A DNA stretch of 64,000 nt from Ectocarpus siliculosus (taxonomy: Eukaryota; Sar; Phaeophyceae; Ectocarpales; Ectocarpaceae), in contig FN648069.1 of the NCBI GenBank assembly GCA_000310025.1, positions 472,489 through 536,488 of the forward strand. The letters are read 5' to 3'. The translations under genes were made by a program, and so were the position numbers. Numbering within the stretch: the first letter of the stretch is position 1; each line of letters starts with the position of its first letter. The notes under the pieces were generated by a model. The model was not told where the DNA came from. It worked only from the letters and a program-made list of their open reading frames with translations, and made no database searches. Shown here piece after piece: positions 7,106-17,600 of the stretch.

Positions 7106-8519
7106 TACACATCTAGCCTATCTGACGATGTGGTGGTACGCGACCACAAGAATTGTTACGTGCCCTCGGCCTGCGGATGGAACTGTTTTTCTCGCCTAAG
7201 GCCGAAGTGGATCTGGTGTGGAAGGGTTGGCCCGAGCTGTCGTGAGTTGTTTTCAACGGCGAACCCCCGTACGCGGCGCGTCTCGCACGAAATGCTGAGC
7301 TGTGAGACACCAGGTACACTGGGGCTGTCGGCCGTGACCGATCTACAGCAGTACATGTGTACATGTCTCCGCGTTGCACCCTTGGGTGCACGGAGATTTG
7401 CATGCTCACCGCCAACTGACAGCAATATTTGGGTAGGTCCTGCCCTTGCTTGCTCATGTCTTGTACGGCAGTTGACGAAGGAAGAACAATGTAACATAAA
7501 CAGTATTAGTTGTATCGCGTTGTGCATCCAGCAGACGAAAATATGAAAATATGCGGGTGTGCAGCTACTCCTGTAGTCTATCCTGTCGTCGACTGTGACA
7601 CCCATCGGTCCCCTTCCCAGTTGGTTTTTCGGCAGAGAATCACATGCTCCATCGTTTGCACCGACCTGCGCAATGTCCTAACCTAGGCATAAAAATTGTT
7701 GTTTATGTTGGTGTTGTGCAGAATCCCCGTACGTACATAGTAGTATTGACACGGTGTGATACGAGTTGTTTGTTGCTAAAAGATGGCAGTGAATCCCCTC
7801 CCCCACCCTTACGGAGGGGCTCGCATCGATTGACCCTGATCGGAAGACACGCCACCTACACGTTGGTGAAGCTACACAACCAAGTGGGTTTTTCTATCTG
7901 AATCAATGTTACTCGGCGGAGTGAACAGACTATCAATGTGCATATCCGCCTTACAGCACCCTCCCATGGTCACAATACGCGATGAAATACGCATGCATTT
8001 TCGACACTGTTTCATCGACGACATCCCATCCGTGTCTGAAACATCGCATGGTTCATGGACCGAGCAGCACTGGCGGTCGACCTCAACGACAGGAGGGAGA
8101 GAAGACCACATCCAGGCGGATGTTGACTCTCTTGACGAAGCTGGCGGGGAAGAGCCCTCCCGGGGAGACATGGGAGATGAGGGAAAAAACACCCGGAGGT
8201 GGCGGCCGAGAGACGACCCCGGATGGCGAGGAGGAAACTCGCACAGCAGACGGGGGGCGGGGGTCAAGCATCCAAGAGGGAGTTATATCCTGTTGAGGAA
8301 GCTGGCAAGAGAGATGGGAGCACCCGCGGGGGCAGCAGGGGGGACGACGAGGAAACACGCGACGAAGCTGACAGAGAGACGGAACTGCCTGACGAGGAGG
8401 CTATGCGGGAGCCAGGGTCGGGTTACGGTGAGGGGAAGGCGGTTGGGTTGGGTTGGTTTGTGTTTTTCGTGTGGCCGGAGTAGTTGCACACCCTGTTCAA
8501 CTATATCTAATAACTAACT
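7106..8519. other. No recognised gene
   Basis: Open frames exist (for example 7906-8517 +), but similarity to copy 2 covers coding and non-coding bases equally and stops at about 8032. After that the sequence is GA-rich and low in complexity. Confidence 0.5.
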
Positions 8520-8566
8520 AAGATGGTTGTTGGCCAGACAACTATACCGGCTAGTTGTTCGTAAAT

Positions 8567-8760
8567 GACTAGTTACGCACGAGTCTGGAAGGTCAGTCGT
8601 CTGCAGGCGAATAGTTACGCACGATCCCGGACCAGTAGTCGTCTGTAGGCAACTAGTTGCGTACGCTCGTGGAAGAGGCTGAAAGGTTAGTTGTCTGCAG
8701 GCGACTAGTTGCGTACGATCTTGGCAGGTTCGTCGTCTGCAGGCGACTAGTTGACGGGCA
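8567..8760. repeat. Minisatellite, about 40-bp units
   Basis: About four imperfect units of the form ACTAGTTRCGYACG...TCGTCTGCAGGCG. Related to the array at 9173-9423. Confidence 0.75.
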
Positions 8761-9172
8761 GGTGTCAATATAGAACATTGCAATTCGTTGGTCGCCCGGG
8801 TAGTTGTCAACAACAACAGAACAATGTCGGCTATGGAAGACACACACACACGGGCAGGTGTCCGCAGAGAGCAATGAATCTCCCGGATAGTTGTCAACAA
8901 CAGATTCATTCCGGCTAGGGGCCGTTGTTGGCTGAGACGAGCTGACGCATGTATGTGCGCATACCACGCACTCGCACTCGCACACACACGGGCACAAACA
9001 CAGTATTAATTTCGGCTACAAGTATAGGACCGTTGTTGGCTGGGACGAGATGACGCATGTATATGTGCGCACACCACGCACTCGCACACATCAAAACACA
9101 CACACATAATAAAAAAAAGAAAACACCACAACCTGCGCAACTATGTACAATATACCTCATAACTAAGTCAGT

Positions 9173-9423
9173 TGTTTGCCAGACAACTACCGGCTAGTTG
9201 TTCGTAAATGACTAGTTACGTACGAGTCTGGAAGGTTAGTCGTTTGCAGGCGACTAGTTTCGCACGATCCCGAACGAGTAGTCGTTTGCAGGCCACTAGT
9301 TACGCACGTTCCTGGAAGAGTAGTCGTCTGCAGGCGACTAGTTACACAAGAGTCTGGGAGATTAGTCGTCTGCAGACGACCAGTTGCGTACGATTCTCGA
9401 AGAATAGTTGTCTGGCAAACAAC
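9173..9423. repeat. Minisatellite bounded by inverted repeats
   Basis: GTTGTTTGCCAGACAACTA at the left is inverted at the right (TAGTTGTCTGGCAAACAAC). Between them are about five units of roughly 40 bp containing CTGCAG and ACTAGT. The left part is duplicated at 8516-8760. Confidence 0.75.
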
Positions 9424-9908
9424 TACCAACTACTGTAGTTGTACAGGGTGTGAACAGGTGTATCTCACAACCCCCAGGAACAAAACACGAAAAATACATG
9501 TGCCGTGACAACACCGTCCACTGGACACCCGGCTGTTGGAGGAAGGAGGCGTTGAATACTAGATAGGGGGGTAATGGGCCGCGCGTGACGACTCAATACC
9601 TTGCAGTGCTCTATCTGCGATTCTGTGCAAGGTGTGAGACACGCTGCTTGTGGAAGCAGCCCAACAACCCAGAACGTGCAATTCAATATTACTTGCGAAA
9701 TTAATTTTGAGCGGATCTTTTACGACTTTGTACCCGCTCCCGCTGGAAGTTCGTTGAAATATTGCACACCAATGGCGGAGGATCGCGAACAACAAATGAT
9801 CGCCTCTCTGCTACAACAACAGCAGTACCGCCAAACGATCGGCATCTAACAGTACTGACACAGACACAAATGCACCGCGGTATCTTATACGAATGCACTT
9901 GTAGTGCT

Positions 9909-9935
9909 ACTGTTGCTGCTGCTGCTGCTGCTGCA
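9909..9935. repeat. (GCT)n microsatellite
   Basis: Seven consecutive GCT triplets after GTT. Confidence 0.9.
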
Positions 9936-12388
9936 ATGGCACGACTCCCATCTACATTTCTTGCTTATTCGGCAGTGCATGCATGCGAGAATAACACCCT
10001 GGCGCCTGGCACCAACAGCAGTACCGATTAACTCTCCCCACACACCGAAGCAACAGAAATTACGATAACATCCGCCACGAGCTGTGTGTATTATTATATG
10101 GCTCCCTTCCCTCGCCAGTGCTGCGTTGCCCCTCCTAGCTGTGTTGCGTGTTATGTAGCTGAGTGCTTCCTCTGTTTCTCCTGGTCTGAACCGAGCAACT
10201 GTTGCGTGTGTGTGTTCCTTTGCCTCTCGTCCAACTCCCGGGGACGAGGGCAAAAATATCCGAAGATTTTGGGGACAAATTCCTGTCAAGCACGGCCATC
10301 TGCTGTCGGAGCGCGGCGAAACCGGTGTGACGAGTGCCCCAATTAGCTTCCTCCTCACAACCCAGCAGATCGTAAATCGGTGCTCAATAGACCTCGTTCT
10401 CGGCTAGGAACGGTGATGATTTATTCACGTGCCGTTCCCCGGGGGCGTTTGCGGAACGGTCCCTCTACTGCGCGATGGTTGAAAGAGGCCGATAGTTAGA
10501 GCTTTGGGGAAAAAATGTCGCGCTTGCGTTCCGCGGCTCATTACAAACCCACTACTGCGCCGGTAAATGTGTTTCGTAGATGCACTGGTAGGCAAACGCA
10601 ATAAACGCAAAAGCGATGCAACCTCCAATCCCAAGTACGTGTCAAAGACCTTAGCCAGGCAAGGAAAAACAAATAGGAGGTCTGGTGTGCTCTTTTTTCC
10701 CCCCTCTTGTCTCCCACACAAACCACGCCTCCGTAGAGCTACACTTCCTCCCGCGGTAGGTAGCACGCGGGAACATCACAATCCTGTCAGGAGGGTTATA
10801 TACTTTAGCAACCGCCCTCTCCTTTTGACAGGTTGAAGAACAGTCACCTCAACTTCAACGCCACTCCCATGCGCCCGGCCCGCAACGCCTGCTTCAAAAT
10901 GTAAGATGCGTTCTTGTAAGATGGGCTAGTCACCACCCAGTCCGGAAAGACGGCGCTTGTCCTCCGCGTATGCATACCCCTCGGCAACAGCGTCCATGGT
11001 GGCGTCCAGGTGGGTATCGGCGCCCAATCTGTAGGAGACAGGCCAAACAATTTGAGACGCCATCCATATTTGACGCAACTATCTGAAGCTGGATTCCATG
11101 CGGGGGTAACTACCAAACCGGTGGGGTATTTCTGTTTTCTTCTTTGTTTTTCCCTCTACGTTTCCTCAGAATCAGTGCTAAAAGCTACTGCAGGTACCTG
11201 CCGGAAGCGCTATGTTGTGTAACACATGGTTCACGCTACAAAGAACATTAACGGGGGTGTGCCGTTTTTGTCTCCACGCGAAGGGCGCGGAAACTAGGAA
11301 GACAACATGTACTCCCGCGCGTGGTGGTTTCGAAAGAGGCCGTGAGACACACATGTGCCTACGTGGGATTTACGCTCGCCCAGCTCCCGCCAATATTTTT
11401 CGTGTCCAACGTGCCTCTACTTGCTTGAGCACCCGTAGCGACTGCCGGGACGTCCACAGACGAAGCAAAGCGGAAGTCCTTCTCCTGACGCTTCTATATT
11501 TACCATGCACAACTTTGCCACCGGAGCCGAGAAAACCGCGGGTCATTTCGCGTACTGTACCCCGAAAACGACGTTCTATTTCGCCTTTTTTTCTGCTGAC
11601 CGAATCGTGGATTTCGTAGCCGATACGAGGTAATCCCTAATGAAACGCGTTGCTAGAGAAAGAGGATGCCCTCAGCTACGCAGCAAGCACCCTAACAGTC
11701 GAAGCCAGTACAGGCCTCACTGATTTGGGCTGCTTCGGTGGGCTGAAACTGTTCGTGTACCAGCTCTCCTATGGGGCAACTCTGGTTATTCGCCCACAGA
11801 GCAATGAGTCGTAGAACTTGCACCATCCGCTGCAGTGTGAGTAGAACGACAGCTCACTACGGTTAAATGCTATCTGACGTGGACCGCTGGCTTGTTGGGG
11901 CTGATGTTGGGTGCTGCTCTGGCGGACGATGCCCAGGGCGATAGGGGGGGGGGGGGCTCAGGGCGAATCTACGGAATACTTCCTACGATGACCCGGCGTA
12001 GTTTCCGAGCTACGTGAATCATCCAGAGATCGCGCCTGTCGCATTCTATGTGTGTCGTCTCTTCTACTCTGCCCTACAGCAGCTGAGCTTCTCCCGGGCC
12101 ATCCCTTCCGCAACACACTTGGTTCGCCGGGCGACCCGTACTGACGAAAAAAAGTGCCAACAAATATGCGGAGGAACTTAGATTCCATACAGAACGCGCC
12201 CGCACTTGAGACCCTCTAGTTTCGACCGAGGGTGGGGTTCTTATTTCCTGGGGTCATGCTATGGATGGTCGCTTATAGATTTTTGTGTACGGATTCTTAA
12301 CCGAGCTCACACATGGTGCTCAATTTCTTGAGGCCGCGGGTTCGTCCTGTAACACTCGAGTTCTTGCTTTCTCGCGTTTGGTCTGAAG
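9936..12388. other. No recognised gene
   Basis: Several short open frames on both strands, none with a recognisable domain. A homopolymer G tract lies near 11945. Confidence 0.4.
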
Positions 12389-12998
12389 GGGGGGGGGGGT
12401 GTACTCATAGTCGTGCATGCCGTAGTCGTTGACCATTGACCTCGCATCCCTACAAAGCCGGGACGGAGCATGCCGGGTTCTCACCGGACCAGGCTCTCAC
12501 ATCACCAAGCGCGAAGCGCCGTGAGGTATTTGGCGAGTCGCATGAAGGGTGAGCTGCATCCTGCTAAGGGTGTTCGGCATCTTGTGCTTACTTCCTTGCG
12601 TGCGGATGACAGCTACGTATGACTTAATTTATTTTCTGGTGCTTTCACTTCCAGAGACAGTTGTAAGCACGGTGTAACTGCCTCGAGGATGCTTGACCAT
12701 TTTAACACAACGTGGTGCGATCATCCCCCGTTGCGCGGAGTGAGGGTTCTCGACCCCGCACAACATGATCTACTCGACCACCATTATGGTTACCGCCAAA
12801 AAAAAACCGAGGTAAAACAAAAACGGTAACCTGGTTGCCGAGTTCACGAAGTGAATTGGCTTGTTTTACAACGTCGTTGCCAAGCGACGAAAACCCAACC
12901 CCGATGGCAAACACCGAGTGGGGGGCTTGTTTTACAACGTCGTTGCCAAGCGACGAAAACCCAAACCCCGATGGCAAACACCGGGGGGGGCGGAAGGG
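12389..12998 (+). repeat. 610-bp dispersed repeat, copy A
   Basis: Starts after a G tract at GTGTACTCATAGTCGTGCATG and ends with two subunits of about 66 bp containing CAACGTCGTTGCCAAGCGACG. Two more copies lie inverted at 15640 and 16247. Confidence 0.85.
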
Positions 12999-13599
12999 GG
13001 GGCGTGGATAAATAATTCACGAAAAGGTATGCTGAGCCACCCCGCGGTATGCGACCCCGTTCATCGTTTTGCGATTTTGCGGACACATATTCGAATATTG
13101 CCAGTCCTGGAATCTTCTTCAAAGTGTTCGATTCTTACCTCTGTTTCAGGTTTAAGGTCATACCCCCAGCAGTTTGTCGCTGCATCCTTGAGTTGAGGTC
13201 AACGGTCATGGCGGAAAGGCTGCTTCGTGTCAGGTTGATTGGGCGACTGACTGTATGCAGTATAGTACACGATCCGAACCCTCAGCTGGACCATCCACAA
13301 GAGTTATTTAAAACTCGATTCATGGAGTGGGAGGGAGGAATTTTTTGGGCCTTTCGCGCTTCACGCCTAATTTAAAACTCAAAAGTAGATCTTCACAGGA
13401 TGAAAACACGGGACAGCTGATGGCCTTTGCCAATTCATGATAGGATCGTTGGTGTTGGGCAGGTGGGGTACCGTTGTGGTCCAGCCAAATTTATGCCGAA
13501 AACAAGCAGCAAGCGAAAATCAGAGTGCCATTTTTTTTTTGTGGTGAAATGCACACGCTTACGTAGTGGACAAACAGCGGACAAGGCGTGCTCGTCTCT

Positions 13600-13965
13600 G
13601 CCAAGAGCACCCCCAACATACGACATACAGTAGATTCGATAGGAGTTGCTGTCCTTGCTGTACCCCAGCATATTGCCCTCCCAAGGTTTCTGGTCTAGCT
13701 TGTTGCCGTGTCTCTCCTTGTGGACGAAGGCCCTACCTCCAATAGCCCTCAAGCCTGAAAGATCTGGTTCTTTCCGAAAGAGCTTGGGGTATGGAGAAAT
13801 TCCGCCCAAGTGCACGATGAGGAGAGCGATTATTCAGGAAGCGGACGCTTCGCATATTTCTCCCCAGAGAAACTTCGGAAGCCAGGTGTTGATGAGGATG
13901 CCCCTTGCCGTGTTCATGATGGTCTTTCCGTCACGTTCTGACACACCATTCTGCTGAGGAGTGTT
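13600..13965 (-). mobile_element. Ty1/Copia retrotransposon fragment
   Basis: The - strand frame reads like the end of integrase and the following conserved block: LFRKEPDLSGLRAIGGRAFV, then KPWEGNMLGYSKDSNSYRIY. Upstream in another frame, QNGVSER precedes it. Frameshifted and without LTRs here, so a dead remnant. Confidence 0.75.
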
Positions 13966-14058
13966 TTATTCCGCCCTGGCAGTTGATGAATGTGGACTAT
14001 CGCAAGCTCGGAGTGGAAGTGTCGGGTCGCTCGAACCCCACGACTAACTTCAACGTTC

Positions 14059-14200
14059 ATAGAAGCCGAAATCGAAGCCATTAGACTAGTCAGCTGCTGA
14101 CTAGGCTGACTAATCTGCTGGCTAGAGTAATGGAATCAGCGGCTGACAAGTCTAATGGAGTCAGCGCTGACCAGCCTACTGATTTGATTTCGGCTTCTAT
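14059..14200. mobile_element. Small palindromic-end MITE
   Basis: 142 bp. Ends ATAGAAGCCGAAATC and GATTTCGGCTTCTAT are perfect inverted repeats of 15 bp. The inside is built of repeated CTGACTA/CTGCTG words. Confidence 0.65.
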
Positions 14201-14558
14201 ATGGCGCAACAATGCATCGGTTTGGCGGGAGAGAATTTCCCTACGTAACAGTTTCGGGGTCATTGTCCCACCGCTCGGTGGGTTTCCAAACTAACGGCGT
14301 TAATAGATCCCGGCTCTCGTGCCACGGATGCGTGGCTAGCAATGTACCGACGAGGCTACCGCGTTCTCCTGAGAAGGAAGCACGAGAAAAAATTCGCTGC
14401 CGCCAGAGAAAGACATGCCCAAGCACCACCAATGTCCGAACCTTGTACTTGTGTTGCTCGTTTCTACGTTCCTTCCTTCACTGATCCACTCTTTAATTAT
14501 TTGCGGCCATTGCTGCCGCCGTTGTCTCTTGTTGCCCTCCGCCGCCACATTGCTGCCC

Positions 14559-14561
<3 letters not shown>

Positions 14562-14591
<30 letters not shown>
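14562..14591. repeat. (CT)n microsatellite before UTP20 exon
   Basis: Pure CT dinucleotides that also serve as the polypyrimidine tract for the acceptor at 14617. Confidence 0.85.
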
Positions 14592-14593
<2 letters not shown>

Positions 14594-14617
14594 CTTTTCC
14601 CCCCCACAACTCCGAAG

Positions 14618-17600
14618 GCCATCACGGACCTGAGGACCTGCCTAGTGACCGGCTACTAACTCCACTTACGAACTTCACTCTCCACACGGTCCTCAAGACC
14701 GTGGCCGACTCCCACAAGCCACCCTGCCCCCCCTCGGTAGACGTCCGCAAGGCCGAACCCACCGAACCCGCTTCTTCTAGTGCCACCAACCCCGCCGAAT
14801 CTTCTTCTCCTAGTGCCACCACCGACGCGGCAAACGCAGCGGTGATGCATGTAGACGGCGAGAAGAGTTCAGCGGCGGCGTTAGTGGTTCCCGCCGTCCC
14901 GTCGTCTCTGGTGAAGCCTTCCTTGGACGCGTGTATTCCGGAGGTGGTGGAGCTGCTGATCGAAGACCTCTTCAGGGAGTCGGCCGCCGCTAAGGAGGTT
15001 GGTGGGTACGGTTCATGTACATCCACAATTTCCGTCTGTTCACGTTTTGCGCGATAGCTTTTAAAATGAAAACTACGCATAGGAGCTCGTGGTTTGCTAA
15101 TAGAAGAAGGGGCGCAGGAGCGGTATCTGCTGCCCTGGTGCGCCATCGTCGTTTTAGGTCGATGTCGTTTTTGCCGCTCTCTCCACTTTTTCGTAGCAGC
15201 AGTGATGAAATCATCGAAGGTGACAAGGGAGCGGTGTTCTTGTTATACTAAAATGCAGTCAAAAAATGATTACATGCCCGTTCGAGATTAAGTCGAAGAG
15301 ATGGGATGAAGTATTTGCAGTAGTTGTTGAGAAAACCTGTTTCTCTTTTGAGAGAACATATGTGTTCCAAGCCTTTACGCTGGGAAAGCACTGACGCCAG
15401 CTGGAACAGATACACGTATGAATAAAGGTCAGCATGTGAACTTATAGAACGTCCTTGTACAGCGCACGTGAGTCTGCGGAGTAACCTCGAAGTGCTGCTT
15501 TGGGCCCCATCTCTTGGGGAACTTTTGACCGAAAACAACCTGTACGACTTGTTTAGATTCTTCTCGTGAACGTTTTATCTGGTCGCAACTCGAAGGGCCT
15601 TTTCTCTCTTCAGGGAGCTGATAGATTCAATGCCCCCCCCCCCCCCGCCCCCCCCCCCCCCCGGTCTTTGCCATCGGGGTTTGGGTTTTCGTCGCTTGGC
15701 AACGACGTTGTAAAACAAGCCCCCCACTCGGTGTTTGCCATCGGGATTGGGTGTTCGTCGCTTGGCAACGACGTTGTAAAACTAGCCAATTCACTTCGTG
15801 AACTCGGCAACCAGGTTACCGGTTTTTTTTTACCTCGGTTTTTTTTTTGGCGGTAACCATAATGGTGGTCGAGTAGATCATGTTGTGCGGGGTCGAGAAA
15901 CCTCACTCTGCGCAACGGGGGATGATCGCACCACGTTGTGTTAAAATGGTCAAGCTTCCTCGAGGCAGTTACACAGTGCTTACAACTGTCTCTGGAAGTG
16001 AAACCAGAAAATAAATTAAGTCATACGTAGCTGTCATCCGTACGCAAGGAAGTAAGCACAAGATGCCGAACACCCTTAGCAGGATGCAGCTCACCCTTCA
16101 TGCGACTCGCCAAATACCTCACGGCGCTTCGCGCTTGGTGATGTGAGAGCCTGGTCCGGTGAGAACCCGGCGTGCTCCGTCCCGGCTTTGTAGGGATGCG
16201 AGGTCAATGGTCAAACGACTACGGCATGCACGACTATGAGCACACCCCCCCCCCTCGGCCTTGTTTGCCATCGGGGTTTGGGTTTTCGTCGCTTGGCAAC
16301 GACGTTGTAAAACAAGCCGCCCCCCCCGGTGTTTGCCATCGGGGTTTGGTTTTCGTCGCTTGGCAACGACGTTGTAAAACTAGCCAATTCACTTCGTGAA
16401 CTCGGCAACCAGGTTACCGTTTTTGTTTTACCTCGGTTTTTTTTTTTGGCGGTAACCATGATGGTGGTCGAGTAGATCATGTTGTGCGGGGTGGAGAACC
16501 CTCACTCCGCGCAACGGGGGATGATCGCACCACGTTGTGTTAAAATGGTCAAGCATCCTCGAGGCAGTTACACAGTGCTTACAACTGTCTCTGGAGGTGA
16601 AAGCACCAGAAAATAAATTAAGGCATACGTAGCTGTCATCCGTACGCAAGGAAGTAAGCACAAGATGCCGAACACCCTTAGCAGGATGCAGCTCACCCTT
16701 CATGCGACTCGCCAAATACCTCACGGCGCTTCGCGCTTGGTGATGTGAGAGCCTGGTCCGGTGAGAACCCGGCGTGCTCCGTCCCGGCTTTGTAGGGATG
16801 CGAGGTCAATGGTCTAACGACTACGGCATGCACGACTATGAGTACACCCCCCTACATCCACAATTATCACCTTGGAACTCCCCCCTCTAGGCCCAAGGAG
16901 CAAACGTTGCCTCGTCCAAGATGAAGGAGGCTAAGGGGCAGAAGGCCTCCGACTCGTTCGAGATCGCGGCGAGGACCTTGCTCTTCCGGCCGACATTCAC
17001 CGTGCTAGCGCCGGAGGACGCGGCTTCGGTGTCGTCGGTGCACGCCCCGGTGGGCCCCGTGCTTTCCCTCCTGGAGGGGTGCGAGAACGCCAGGTGCGTG
17101 TGTTTGATGTTATCATCGACAGGGCCAACCGACTGACCAATGAAAACACGTCAGTCTCAGTGTGGTTGAAAACACAAATTGGAAAAATATTAAATTCCGG
17201 GTCAAACGTGTATGCATGTGAGTGTTTTGTTGTTAGCATGACCGCTACATAACCGCCGGCTGACCAACGAGAAGACGTCAGTGCCAGCGGGAAGAATAAG
17301 GGTCCCTGGTTGTGCAGTCTTTGTTCCAACGAAACCGCTTCGTTGTCTGCGGCGTGCATCCACCTATCACCCATTTCTTCGACCGATCGCTCGCGGCCTT
17401 CTTATGCTTGTGGTTTCAAGCGTCTTCGTTTCAGGTCGGTGGGTAAGGCTAACGAGGCCCTCACGAGGATAGAGGTGGGCCTGGCGGCTAACCCCAGCGT
17501 GACGGAGTCGGAGATGCTCCTCTACGTTCACGCGACCGTGGCGCCGTTCCTTCTCCCCCAGGTGACGTCATCACCCTAGACGCACTACTCTATTAGTGAC

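Larger units (their letters stand above)
1..8032. repeat. Segmental duplication, copy 1 (LRR locus and flank)
   Basis: Near-identical to 42160-50122 in the same orientation. The match starts at base 1 of the window, so the true left edge may lie outside, and it is lost at about 8032, just after a shared GACGACATCCCAT. It covers the whole LRR locus plus about 2 kb of non-coding flank, including a MITE at 6872. The LRR array between about 770 and 4776 is the only part where order and orientation are not conserved. Confidence 0.9.

Noticed and set aside
7906..8517. 203-residue open frame conserved in part in copy 2
   Set aside because: Conservation is explained by the segmental duplication and ends at its breakpoint; no domain.
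8567..9423. CRISPR-like array of repeats of about 40 bp
   Set aside because: Units are degenerate, contiguous without unique spacers, and bounded by inverted repeats in a eukaryotic sequence; a minisatellite explains it.
12840..13000. Vector contamination: ACGACGTTGTAAAAC resembles the M13/lacZ primer region
   Set aside because: Similarity ends after about 15 bases, the context is a genomic repeat present three times, and no further vector sequence adjoins.
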